Source of the DNA: Tubiluchus corallicola
Taxonomy: Eukaryota > Priapulida > Priapulimorpha > Priapulimorphida > Tubiluchidae
Length of the DNA: 60,000 nt
NCBI GenBank assembly: GCA_030141605.1
Contig: JAQGDQ010000184.1
Location: forward strand, 234,001 to 294,000
Direction: 5' to 3'
Position numbers and translations under genes: made by a program. This document shows positions 25,800 to 37,316 of the stretch, piece after piece (positions within the stretch are counted from its first letter, which is position 1; each line of letters begins with the position of its first letter). The notes beneath the pieces are model-generated. The model saw only the letters and a program-made list of their open reading frames with translations, was not told the DNA's origin and did not search any database.

Positions 25800-26345
25800 A
25801 TGTTCTTTGTGTGTTTGTTTTATCTTGTTCGTGCATCGTCAGCTTCTACGGAATCCATTGACTCCTCACACCAGAGCCGGTGTCGAGAAGTTCCCTACGA
25901 CATCCTTCATCGCATTGTTGTCGACAACGACGAAGAAGAAATGTCACCAAGCCACCCACTTTTGTCATCCGGGCACGATGGATTATCTCGTTTCGTCTCA
26001 CATAGGCGTGTGGGTGTGAAAAATGCGGCCAGCTTTCGAGACCATTATAAAAGAAAGCGAACAAGTTACGAAGACGAGCAACAGGAAGACACGGGCTGTA
26101 AGGGGGTGACGATTTGGAAGGACCTTGGCGCCGATCATTATCCTAGGGTCTTACGCATGGTGCAGTGTGCTGAGAGAAATACCAGTGGAATAAAATGCGT
26201 TCCTGTATATTATCCCGTCCATGTTCTCCGAAGAAGAACTCTTTTCTGTGATGGAGATGGTTCGTCTCTACCGTCTGTTTTTGAAACAGAATGGATATTG
26301 AAGACGGAAGATGTGCCAGTTTGCTGTAGCTGCAGTTCACATTAA
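25800..26345 (+). CDS. Trunk/PTTH-like cystine-knot hormone precursor
   Basis: A single open coding exon of 181 aa. Residues 1 to about 16 are a signal peptide (FFVCLFYLVRASSAS). A pro-region follows with a tetrabasic convertase site KRKR at 84-87. The mature C-terminal part of about 90 residues has Cys at 100, 123, 133, 150, 175, 176 and 178 and an N-glycosylation site at N127. It contains DLGADHYPR, YYPVHVLRRR and VPVCCSC, matching the spacing of the Trunk/prothoracicotropic-hormone cystine-knot family, secreted ligands that in insects act through the Torso receptor kinase. Receptor use here is unknown. I chose the ATG at 25800 because the signal peptide starts there and a splice acceptor lies just upstream. 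Spaetzle/NGF-like knots are the main alternative but fit the motif order less well. Confidence 0.8.
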   Translation: MFFVCLFYLVRASSASTESIDSSHQSRCREVPYDILHRIVVDNDEEEMSPSHPLLSSGHDGLSRFVSHRRVGVKNAASFRDHYKRKRTSYEDEQQEDTGCKGVTIWKDLGADHYPRVLRMVQCAERNTSGIKCVPVYYPVHVLRRRTLFCDGDGSSLPSVFETEWILKTEDVPVCCSCSSH

Positions 26346-27184
26346 ATGCTCCGTGTAATTGCTCTGACGAGTACGTTTCTTATAATTTTGGTTCGCAAAA
26401 ATGATGCATTTTGGAAAACCTCTGTGCGTCAAAAGCTTTGTGAGGGTTTTTCTTTCCATTTTGCACCTAAAATATTTTATGCTTAAGTCTTTTGGAGAGA
26501 AAATCGTAAATTAATTAGCTCATGATAACTATAGAAAACAATTAACTACAATTTCGTGAGTACAGTGTCTTTGTTTTAAGCTTCAAATGATTTAAATGTG
26601 CGCTGATTTAGTCACTGAAGATTTTTTTTTTACACAAAACGAGCTTTTTTGCACTGTTGTGGAGTTTAACCAAATTTACATGATTTTTTTCTGTGTCGCT
26701 AACCTTGGCATTCTAATTTTGAAGTAAACACTTTTCATGGAAAACAATACTTGAATATTTGAAGTGAAACACTTAAGGTGATCAGCTATTTCTGAAGACT
26801 GCGAAGGCGGCTTTAGTAATTTTGCACTAGAATGTCTTCTATACAATGAAGTTAGCTTTAGAACACATTGTGAACACGAATGCTAAGGATTTATGTCAAG
26901 CTTCGATGGTTATATTTCGTTAACTTAGTCCAGAACTGTCTGGAAAATTTTGCGTATTTGCAAACTTTTGCGAAAATAATTAGTTTATTGTAACAGTGTA
27001 ATATGCAGTATTACGTACATCCGTCATATAATTTGGATTGAAAAATTTGCAAAACGCTTTTGGATACAATGCATTTGATTATAACTATGGTTTAAGTGTT
27101 TATTATAACACATTAGTATAAGTTACTTAAATGTAATTTAGTAATGCATCGTTGATGATTAATCTTAACTATTTATTTTAATGG

Positions 27185-27190
27185 AATAAA
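27185..27190 (+). terminator. AATAAA, possible polyadenylation signal of the Trunk-like gene
   Basis: A canonical AATAAA lies about 0.84 kb after the stop, in an AT-rich tract without another gene. The assignment is tentative. Confidence 0.35.
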
Positions 27191-27489
27191 ATATTATTAT
27201 ACGCATCGTACGTCCAAGGCCTACAATTGATCAGTGAGTTAATTTACGTAAGCACATGGTTAATAGGCGACACAAACAGTACAAGATTATAGTGAAGGGC
27301 TATGGCACACATTCAACAATAGCTGGATTAAATCTTAATAACAAGTATTATGAAAATACGGTAGTACTTATAATTAACACGAATCCTGCTGAATTCCAGA
27401 GTGCCGAAATGATAATATGCATGTGGGCGAAGCGAGGATATATATTTGTTCTTAATATTATAGTATATATATCATATGAAGAAATTTGG

Positions 27490-28265
27490 ACACATTGACT
27501 GATGCATACGACAGCGCTGGTCTACTTGTTAATGCTCGCAAAACTGTGGTTTTTCATCAGTTATCAGGCAGAACTGAATTACCTTAGGACACCATACTTT
27601 CAATTGCTTCAGACTGCTTAGAATATGTGTACTGTTTTGTCTTATCTTGGATGTACGCTAACCTCTCGATTACACTGTCGATGATGTTAGGCAAGCATTT
27701 CCCTTGGTAGACGCTCAGATCCTGTGTAAATAGAAATCTGACTGCCAAGACAAAGACAGTCGTATATTCTGCTTTTTGTCTTTTCACTTTGTTCCATTCT
27801 TTATAGAAACCATATACTGCATCTTGAAGCCTTCCGCATCAAGTTTCTCAAACGAATCCTTAATATTACCTGGGCTGACCGTATTTTTTTCCTTATATTG
27901 ACATTTTTCGTATGTGCGCAGTATCATTAGTATAGAGGCAGCTATAATCAGACGTCAGCTTCGTTACATAGGTCGTGTAGTCAGGATGCCTGATATCGTT
28001 TACGACGACAGTTTTTTATGATGAGAGCTTTCTGCTGGGTATCGCTTGCAAGAGGGAAATAAAAAGCGTTTCAAGGATCATTTTTCTGCCACTCTGAACT
28101 ACTGTGAAATTCCTTCAGCAAGACTCTAGCAGTGGATTGCAATAAGTGGGGTCCTTGTGTCATCAGGATATAGAAGCTTTGGATTTAATAGCACTCGTGT
28201 CCCTGAACTGAGACGGTAACGTAGACATGATGTGCAGCAAAGTGGCCCTTTAGAAAAAGCAGCAC
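27490..28265 (+). mobile_element. LINE fossil: reverse transcriptase C-terminus
   Basis: Broken frames contain LVNARKTVV, YLGCTLTSR, LKRILNITWADR and RRQLRYIGRVVRMPD, followed by a KKRFKDHF-like phrase. These are the conserved C-terminal landmarks of LINE reverse transcriptases of the LRWxGHVxRM type. Several stops and frameshifts make it a dead copy. Confidence 0.75.
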
Positions 28266-28427
28266 ACTTTTGAAAAGCGTAGTCTCTCTAATTGTCGCCT
28301 TGATGAAGACGTCAGCACAGTCAGTGGCTATGATAACTCATGGTTTCACTCATTACTCATTTCTTATTCGTTGGAACTATGGCTTCATTCGAAGAACCCC
28401 AATTAGTGAGTAAGCATAATATATTAA

Positions 28428-29005
28428 AGGAAAGGCCAAACCTTCTGGAAAGTTAGGTTTGCTTCCGTGTTAACGAAAAACATTAGAAGGATTTAGTAAA
28501 AGTAGTGATCGCTTCGTGTAATTAGTAAAATCACTTTAACGATTATTTCGTGCATGGGCGCCCCCATTTTGAATTCCAATTCTTCCACAGATGATGTCGT
28601 TCGTCAGCTGAAGAAAAGCAGCGTACTGTCAAATTGCATCAAAAGTATAATAAGTTTTTACAACAAATTAGATAGCGAATTTTGCGATATTTTTGGATGA
28701 ATATTAGGTAAGCTGCAAAAGTGTGAATTAGTTTAAGCAGTGTGCGCTTACGGAAGGCCACCATGTGCTTACGAAAAGTCGCGATGATCACCACTGACGT
28801 CATAATTTTCAAATCAAGCCACCACAGCGAAAATTTCTGTAACGCGGCAAATTTCCACAATTTCTTTCTGCCATTTCCATATGGCATAAAGTATAAATTG
28901 ACTCTATGCCATGTGGACAGATTTTTGCAATTTCAGTCATATTTTTCTAAGTTTAAGTGATAACAGTATAATAAACCCAACATGGTAATTGACTTGTCCT
29001 TTCCT
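28428..29005. mobile_element. TTAA-flanked MITE (piggyBac/T2-like)
   Basis: It starts AGGAAAGGCCAA and its right end in reverse complement is AGGAAAGGACAA (11 of 12 matching). It is bracketed by TTAA at 28424-28427 and 29006-29009. TTAA target duplications with AGG starts are the mark of piggyBac-related and T2-type MITEs. It has no transposase and ends about 310 bp downstream of the ZIP gene stop. Confidence 0.75.
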
Positions 29006-29316
29006 TTAAGGTATCCATGCATAGTCATCGTCAGTGAAAAACTGTGTAAGCCAAATGCAGCAAACCTCCAAAGCTATGAAGTCGTAATAAGCACAATTTG
29101 GCAACAATCGATTTAACGAAACACGATTACAAAAAAAACACGATTAAGTAAAGAATTAGAAATGAATTTGTGTAGGTAACAATTTGTACAGAAAAATTGA
29201 CAAAAACTAACAAGTGCTTATAAACACAATTTGAGAAATGCCTTAGAACAAGTTAAATGTTAATATTATTGCTGGTAGCCATTTACGATTTGCATGTGCA
29301 TTCATTTTGGTTTGTT

Positions 29317-30318
29317 TTATTGCCTGTACCATTCAAACTTGGACAAAAATGCAACCACGCTAAATCCTATAACAATAGCACCAATCTTTAGTAGCCCGGA
29401 TAATGGTTTATTCATCTCTCGCTGAATCACTTCGAAAAACGTGACATACAGAAACGAACCTGTAGCAATGGATTCTAGTGCAGCTATTATAAGATCGTTT
29501 ACATTGGCTTCAGTCTCGGTCAGCAAAACTCCTGTGAAGGTTCCCGCTAAAGACAGGATTCCGAAACCAATCACGACTCCAAACACTTGTCTTACTGGAA
29601 AGTTTGCACTCACAAACTGCATGCCCATACTAAACACAATAACACACCTATGGATACTGACACCGGAAAACAGGGCTAGAATAGTAGAAGGCGAATCTAG
29701 AAGTCCCAAGGCCAGTCCTTCGAATATTGCATGCACACACAGGGACGCTATTAGGGTTATCATACGAAGCTTTGCTGTTCTGTTGTGTTTGTGCAGTTCT
29801 TTTTCGAACAAATTAATCTTTTTATCCCCACCATCAGCAGGAATCGGAACACTTCCATATGAGTCTGCAGATAGACTAGTTTCTTGGGTAACACTGTTGG
29901 CTTCGGTATTGATGTTCGTTTCTTCATCAGCAACTAGTTTATCTTTGTCATCCCGTTTTGCCTTGGCCACCGTTATCGGGTTGATGCTGTTAGTATCGTT
30001 CTGGCAACTCATTACTGCTTCCTCTAGGAAAAATATGAGGTAAAATCCGACACACATGATTAGCTCGGCTAGAGGATATGTACTCTCACCAGCCGACGAC
30101 GCAAAGGATTCGTTCATAGTCCTGCGTGCTTCGGGTAACATGTGGAGAAGACAGGTGGAGTGGAATATGCCGCCTGCTAGACAGTTCAAAATGCAGATAA
30201 CATTCTCAGTTCGTCTGCTGTTAAGGTACTGTACGAGTTTCAATGGCAGCAGTCCACTGAGCACTGTCACGAGAAACAGGACAGAGCCACTCGCTAGTTT
30301 TACTAACAGCACTTCCAT
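29317..30318 (-). CDS. ZIP (SLC39) zinc/iron transporter
   Basis: An uninterrupted 333-aa frame from ATG 30318. It is a multi-pass membrane importer of Zn2+ or related divalent metals into the cytosol, subfamily ZIPI (SLC39A1-3-like). TM1 lies near residues 5-25. The TM4 metal-site motif HAIFEGLALGL is at 196-206 and the TM5 motif SIHRCVIVFSMG at 221-232. ATGSFLYVTFFEV at 285-297 matches the TM7 region. The variable cytoplasmic loop (about 105-185) is acidic, with only a weak His cluster (ELHKHNR). TM5 carries HR where many relatives have HK. The stop codon lies inside an AATAAA on this strand, a possible poly(A) signal. An upstream frame without ATG is not used. Substrate choice among Zn, Fe and Mn is not decided. 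Confidence 0.92.
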   Translation of the reverse strand: MEVLLVKLASGSVLFLVTVLSGLLPLKLVQYLNSRRTENVICILNCLAGGIFHSTCLLHMLPEARRTMNESFASSAGESTYPLAELIMCVGFYLIFFLEEAVMSCQNDTNSINPITVAKAKRDDKDKLVADEETNINTEANSVTQETSLSADSYGSVPIPADGGDKKINLFEKELHKHNRTAKLRMITLIASLCVHAIFEGLALGLLDSPSTILALFSGVSIHRCVIVFSMGMQFVSANFPVRQVFGVVIGFGILSLAGTFTGVLLTETEANVNDLIIAALESIATGSFLYVTFFEVIQREMNKPLSGLLKIGAIVIGFSVVAFLSKFEWYRQ

Positions 30319-30349
30319 TTTCGGCACTTTCCGCAGAGAATTCAAAGTG

Positions 30350-30379
30350 TCACCGATTTCTGCTTAAGGAAGTCTTCAT
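30350..30379 (-). promoter_or_regulatory. Short uORF in the ZIP 5' leader
   Basis: A nine-residue ORF with a stop lies 31 bp before the ZIP ATG. It begins 2 nt after a likely splice acceptor (ttttag, exon from 30381). A GTAAGC donor after 31132 on the minus strand fits an upstream untranslated exon. Confidence 0.4.
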
Positions 30380-30589
30380 ATCTAAAACAATCGAATTATA
30401 ATATGAGTCATCACTTGTCACATGTACTTGTAAAATGTCGATCAGTGCATTTAGTTAGATAGTTATAATTTTAATATCAAGATTATTATTAAACATGGTA
30501 CCAATCTACAATAAATTTAATACGAAACCAAATTTGAACTTTTAGCCAGCTATGATGAATGGTCTTTGGACTGATATAATCGCTGGGAA

Positions 30590-30735
30590 ACACGGTAATC
30601 TAGCGAGTTATTTCGTTTGCCTCGTAAGCAGAAATCCCTGTTGAAATCCAGGCTGTGCCCCAACTTTTCACAGTTCCTGTTTTTCAAGTTTAGCTTCAAG
30701 ATTTAATTAATTTTGGGTTTGTACCACCACTGCAT
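30590..30735 (+). repeat. tRNA-derived SINE, copy 4
   Basis: It has AATCTAGCGAGTT as the A-box area, CTGTTGAAATCCAGG as B box, and the tail ttcaag...aattaattttgggtttgtaccaccact (shown in part). It is the best preserved member of the family and lies in the probable 5' intron of the ZIP gene. Confidence 0.6.
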
Positions 30736-32404
30736 TTAATTGCCGTTTTTGATCACGTCCAACAATGACAAAAGCCAATAATCGTCTTACCTTTTTGTTT
30801 CAAATTCTTCCTCAAAATTGATGACGACATGCTTTAATTGATTTTTAAGACAATCATGTAAGTGATTTTAAATCGAAATCATTTGCTATACTTAGAACAA
30901 TGACTAACAAAGTTTGTACGCCTCATCTGCAGAAATTTTCTCAGTTTTTTGGCCTACACGTATCGACTAATATAACCGGTTTTAAATAACGACCTACAAT
31001 TTTTAAATTTTTTAAATAACTATCTACAAGCTTACACAGTGCTGTTGCAAAGAACATTAATTCGTGCTACGGTATAATAAGATATTAACCAGGAGTACTT
31101 GAGTACAGGAGTAAGTGCACGCTATGCTTACCTGAAGAGGCAACAGCAGCAGCAATGAAGTATTGGCCTGTCCTGCGAAAACACCTTTGCTGGTTGACCT
31201 GCCAATGAATTTTCAACAGAGTTTGAGAAACCAACAAAACAACCTTGACGTCAATTCACTTAATTCCACAAATGATAATCACTTAAATTGTACTTTGTTG
31301 GTCTTAAAAACTATTAAATAATATTAAAGCACAAAAAACTACTAAATACAGGTAGAATTACGGTAACTGTCAGCAAGTATATAGGAAGCGTATAACCCGG
31401 AAGAACTACATACGCGCGATGCAATCAAGCGCTGTACCAAAACAGCAGGTAACTTCTGTTACTCTAGATGTACTGTCGACCGTGACACCACTTTATGTAT
31501 AACTCTAACGAACAGACAGGCTTTTACTCAATGAACTGTAGTTTGACGCCAAACCTTTGCGAAAATAATGATACTGAGAATCCGTTGAAATTTTCAAATA
31601 TATTTCTAGCCTCAGGGATTAGCTATTCGATTATAGCAAAAGCTCAGTAAAATCTGCTGTAAATCCAACAAAAATATTTTAATACCAAAGATTTGAACTT
31701 AAAAAATCTTTCATCTGATGCTTAAGATCAAGGCTTAATTGATTTTTACCAAATCAAGTTACCAATAACTTACTTGTAGCCAGTGCTGTAATTTTCGGAT
31801 AACTTATGTTTTGTTGTCTTTGGCTTATTAAAGCAAGTGAGCTTTACAGGATAGAATACAGAATACAAAATAGTTTATTTTGCCACAAAACATAGAAAAC
31901 CTAAAATATACGAAAGATATAATAGCCGAGAGAGACCGGGGTGGGGGTGGGGTTGGCGAAAAATTCCAAAAGCTCATCTAATCTGCCACCCCTCTACTAA
32001 TATGACGATATAGACAGATTTGCATTGTCAGTTGTTATATTAAACATTACATATGATCAATTAAAACTTTCATAACATGACTTAAATGAAAATACCGACT
32101 ATTAATTTTGGAATTTACACAAAGCATTTTTGTGAAGTTTAACATGTGTTATTCACAATAGAAGATAAACACATTTGCTTAGCCTATGATCGAATCGCTA
32201 CTTTAATATAGGAACAAACATAACTACATTTTTACTCTCTGATTTGTTATTTAAATGTTATTATATTTTATCTTAAGCAATGACATATTTAGCAGTTGTT
32301 ACTAGTTAGTAGCACATGCAAATGTTATACCTGCAAATGTTATAGCTAGATTAGTCAGTAATATGAAAACTGATGTCAAATTTCAAATTAAAAAACAATA
32401 AATA

Positions 32405-32477
<73 letters not shown>
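32405..32477. repeat. (TTA)n microsatellite
   Basis: Nearly pure TTA units, about 24 copies. Confidence 0.95.
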
Positions 32478-33649
32478 TGATTACTTATTATTATTTTATT
32501 TATTGTTTTGCTCTTAAGCATCCGGATGAAGAATGTTTAAAAACCGAAAGCATTGATATTACAGAAATTTTATTGAGTTCTACAACAAACTTTTTTGAGT
32601 GTTTATAATTATTATAATCAAACAATGTTGAAGCTTAAAAGAGAAACCAAAAATAACAATTAGTGAAGTAGAAAAGGTTTTGAGCCACTGAAAAAGGTGC
32701 TAAAACAGAGAGCAGCCAATTATTTCTCTTTAGCCTGTAACAACAATAATCAAAATTAATCATTATAAAACAACCTGCAATTTTTTTAGCAAACTGAATT
32801 TAAATCGTTTCACACGTTTACGCGTCTCTATAGTAAAGATTTTTGTGACCGTGATGCTTGTTCAGCATTGGGCTTTAACCCGAGGCCATAAGAAGGATGT
32901 GAATGCAAATGACATGTATGGAACAGATTTTGATGAGAATTTACCTGTTACATTAATTAATTAACGGTTAGCAAAGGTCAAGTTACATTAGGTTATCAGG
33001 TGTTAGTGACAGGTCTGAAGGTGTTACCGAGAGATAAAGAAAATACATCACTGCACTAACATTATAGTACTTTTCTATTATTTCTTACTGTATTACAGTC
33101 TGTCAATAGTTAAAAAAATAATTTATGTATATGCTGTTATTACGTAACTAAAATCTTCTCACTGAAAAGCCTGTTGAACTTTTTATAAGAAACATAATAG
33201 CTTATTTGAAATTGTACAATAATTCTCCCTTTGTCTACTTTCATTCCACTCGACAACGCTGGCTCGCAATGTTTCCTGTTTCTTGCTAATAGATGGCACA
33301 ACATGCTTGGTATAGCAGAACAATAAACATAAAAATAGATCCGATTAGTGATTAAGTGCTAGAGTGACTACCGGTAATTAACATTCTAAAAAAAGAATTA
33401 CTTAAATTTAATTAAGGCTAATTGACTTAGTAATACACACATACACACACAAAAAGAGAGTTATTAGCTAACTATCTGTTTAACAACCGATTTAATATTT
33501 TCTGTTAATTAACAATGTAATTGTAGCTGTGTAGGTAATTACTGGCAGGTAAATAGCAAAGTTTTATGACTGGCTGACTGACTAAACTCTGTGGCTCAGA
33601 CTATACCTAACACACTGGCAGCTGAAGTTACTGTTTTCTAGTATTTTAA

Positions 33650-33780
33650 CTTTAGGATAAGATAAAATAAGATAAGACCAGAAAAGATATTTATTTAGGT
33701 TAACTTGACTGAGCAAAGCTCGTTACAACAAACTCCTAATTGGCGGTTTCGACCAGGAATTTAAAATTAAGAATAATAAA
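33650..33780 (-). mobile_element. LINE 3' end
   Basis: On the minus strand GAGCTTTGCTCAGTCAAG leads into CCTAAATAAATATC and then GATAAG-type tandem units in reverse. This looks like a LINE 3' UTR with tail. Confidence 0.45.
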
Positions 33781-35963
33781 AACATGTAAAGACACAAATA
33801 TAAGAATTTGCAGATATACGCAAAAATCTTACAATCATTGTGATTTAATACATAAAGAAAATAAGCTGAAACACAAAAAGAAGCTAAGATTACAATCGTA
33901 AAAGAACTTGAAATAAGGAAACAAAGCAAAAAAGTGCTCACATGTAAAAAAGGCGAAATAAAATACAAGCAATTGAAAAAATGTCATTATAATGCACAGC
34001 TAAAAAACATAAATAAATTACAACAATAGTAAAAACATTTACAATAAGAATCCCAAAAAAATTAAAAGAAAGCTAAGATTATAAGATCATGTAGAACATA
34101 GCCAACGCAAATCAAACGAAAGGAGCAATATTAAAAGCAAAACTCACTGAAAATCAAAATTCACAAATAAAATTCACAAGCAATACCAAAAACATATGAA
34201 CAAAAACAGAAAATATGTCAAAATTTAAATTCTGTTCAAAAAGCGAAATTAAAAAGCACAATACAATTAAGTAAAATACTTATAGTAAAATATTTTGTAA
34301 TCTATAATTCGCGAATAAGGTTTTTGTTAGACATTTTAAAAACTATACGCACGGCAGCTTTTTTTGAGTTCGATACCTTTTAACTTGCAGGTCAAATTCT
34401 TCGGCGTTACGATTTTGATTTACAAGTACATGATGGTGGCGCGGCGTAGTAGGGGCGTATAATGGCAATCTATTATTGGCTAAAGCAGATCAGCCGTTTT
34501 CGTGCTGGATCCTTGGTTGAAGGATCCTTACTAAATTTATTCCTTGTTTCAATTACGATTGCCAGTCTAACTGAAATTTTGAATAAATTATGGCTGCCGT
34601 TATAGTGTTTGTTTAATATTTTGTTTAAGAACACGTAAAAAAGAACGGATGCAAAAATGCAATAGTGAAAGAGATAGTGAAAAAAGTGAAAGAAAAAAGA
34701 CAAAGGTAAGGAATGATAACAATGGCAGAAGTGAAAAAACCAATAGGTAAAAATGTAGAGGTACCGTACTCTTTTTTCCTTTTTATTTTCACACGCATTC
34801 ATTTTTCCTACCTTTCCTTTCTCGTCGTTTGTCGCTTTTTTAGTCGTCAGCAGGTGTGAAAGGTTTATGATTTTATCTACAGCAATATGGCGAGGAGCTC
34901 ATGAGACAATTGGAACCACAACATGACCACCGAGTACAGCAAAAATTTAAAGATAAAGTTTTTAAAAATCAAATTTTTAAAATAAAGCATAATATGAACG
35001 TTGTTGGGACAATATAACCCGACTAACTTTCGGTATGCCCAACAAGTTTAAGACCATTTTGTCAAAACAAAGTTATTTATTTTTACTGCTCAATGCGTGA
35101 AAACCCGTAACTTCATCTTCATTGCACATGTATTCGTGTCTTGAGCCTCAACATGGAATAGCCCGAGGGCAGGTTCATCGGTTCATCTCATGATTATAGC
35201 ACGGTGGGTCGTTGTTACGAAAGGGCCTTGACCTATATTTTGATACCATGTCAATGACCTGCTCTATTGCTTGTGTGCAAATGTATGACATGTTCAGACA
35301 CGTTTAGGTTTTTTCGCAAGCTTTTTGTCATGTTTTGTATTGTGATTGTACCATAATATCATGTATTGCGATGAGACATAGATAGGGGTATGTTTAAAAA
35401 GCACGTTATTAATAAGTGAAGTAATCAGAATTTGATTTTCCAGAAGTAAAAAAGAGGGTGCGTTGGTCTTCTTACCACGTTGGTATGATTATCAGACCTA
35501 TATGACATGTAACTATTCAAATACAGTATGTATATAATACTATATATAGTAAATATAATAGGATATCTATATTACAATACATAATAGTATGTACAGATTT
35601 ATAAAACAAAACATAAAGGAGAAACTGTCTTGTAGGCCTATTTTAGGCCACGCATCTATAATTATAGCCACATTAGTAGCAGATAGCAGCATAATTCAAG
35701 GGATTTTTCAAGCTGTCAATAAATGTTAAAAACTGCCTTAGTCTTCATCGGGTTTGTTTATAGAAGAAGTGAGTGCTACCGGCACACCTATAATTAAATG
35801 AGCGCAAAACTAAAAATAATTATGTGCTTTGTTATAGTAGCTTTAGCCGGCAAGTCAAAATGTCGTATGACGTTTACTTAAAATATCGGTCAACGTCCAC
35901 AGAAGACAGATAGCCGGCGGGCCAAGGACAACAATAGCCAGCTCATCTCCAAACTTTTTCAAA

Positions 35964-36001
35964 TGACGTCACGTGCAAAGTTTCTGTGGCAATGACCTTT
36001 G
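35964..36001. promoter_or_regulatory. Candidate promoter motifs (CRE/E-box and TGACCTTTG)
   Basis: A full CRE overlaps an E-box (TGACGTCACGTG, 35964-35975), and TGACCTTTG (35993-36001) resembles a nuclear-receptor half-site. A GTGAGT donor-like site near 36080 would end an untranslated first exon that could splice to 37277 before the BH3-like gene. All of this is inference from motifs. Confidence 0.3.
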
Positions 36002-37295
36002 TTGCAGCAAAGCCTTTTGCGCCTAGGACCTAGGTTAACCATCATTTTATTGCGCGACTTTAACAGAGACGGTAGAGAAAGTGAGTTAACGAAAGCGAAA
36101 TTTATTGATTTGTACTAATTCAGTGTGTAGCGCGGATGACAAATATATAAGTGTACCAAACTGATTATTTTGAAAGGTATGAAACTGCAATAAAACATGT
36201 TGTAAATTTCGTGATTATTTTTGTCGTTTAATTTAGTAAAGTTGTTTATTTTGTTTTGCAAGATATTCATATAACAATGAATTATTCTTTTCTTTTTTTG
36301 GCTCTGAATTGGTAGCTGTCATAATTTTAAAGTATTTATTATTTAACGTTTCAGCATCAACGTCAATTTTGGGTTCACACAACTGCCGTATTCTGTATGA
36401 TGACAAAACCCGTTATTCATTTTCGTGATTATTTTTGCGTATGTCACCAATATAGTTGTCAGTACATAAACTGCGTAGAAAAGCATAGTTAGTTAAATAT
36501 TGGTTTGTATTTTAACAATAATAATGGTATCCATAACTTATTAGTTATATGCTGATGGTGAGCGAAGCAATTACTATAGTTGGAAGTCAGTTTCTTAATA
36601 CCATAGGCTATCTTACTTTTGTCGTGTTTTGATGAAAATTCAAACGTGTACAGCTTTACTACCACGTTTAATACTAAATAATAAGGTTTCAAAGTATTAA
36701 GATAAACCAGTTTAATTATACAGAAATTTGGTAGGCAGATTAGTCGTGTATCTGTTTAAACATCATTATACTTAAATACATACAAACTAATACGCCTAAC
36801 ACGTGCTTCCAGCTCATGGGGCGTAATTATTATTTATTTAGGCGTTTATAGGTGTACGACCTTATATAGTTCATTAAACTCCCTAAGTTTAATCTGAACA
36901 TTTAGCAGGAAGTTTGATTTTTGCATACATAAATATTATTTTTTGCTATGAAAATAGTAAACATTTTTGCAAAACAGATCTTCTTTCTAGCACATTGTCA
37001 AACTAAATAAATAACTATAAAATACGGGTTTTCCCTTTTATGACTTTGCCTTGAGAGTATACACTTCAAACAAACCTTTGGACGTAAAATAAAAGAGACT
37101 TTCGTTTTACATTCGCAGAAAAAAGCACTTTAAGGCCTATTAAGCGCAGTTGCACTTGTTAGTAAATGCATAAGTTCAACGTTCTAGCTTTGCATGCTAA
37201 ACTATTGTCTAATGTTTTATTCAGATGCTTATTGATTAATTTGTCTTTCATCAGTACAAAATACTTTTACTTTCAGTGCAAGTTGGTACCTGCTG

Positions 37296-37307
37296 ATGAA
37301 CGGGTGA
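37296..37307 (+). promoter_or_regulatory. Minimal uORF upstream of the BH3-like gene
   Basis: ATG AAC GGG TGA lies 9 bp before the main start, after an acceptor-like tttcag at 37271-37276. Confidence 0.35.
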
Positions 37308-37316
37308 AAGTTTGCC

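Larger units (their letters stand above)
31135..35960. other. Intergenic with LINE tails and microsatellites
   Basis: No supported gene in 4.8 kb. It holds LINE-like 3' ends in reverse at about 31850-31935 and 33650-33780, each next to a short tandem tail, a TTA microsatellite, and A-rich sequence up to about 34.3 kb. Confidence 0.6.

Noticed and set aside
29441-30043. 200-codon frame antisense to the ZIP gene
   Set aside because: It mirrors the ZIP coding frame. The minus strand carries all ZIP motifs and this frame resembles nothing.
34473-34802. 109-codon minus frame
   Set aside because: It is low-complexity and aromatic-rich, lies in AT-rich intergenic sequence, and has no splice or domain support.
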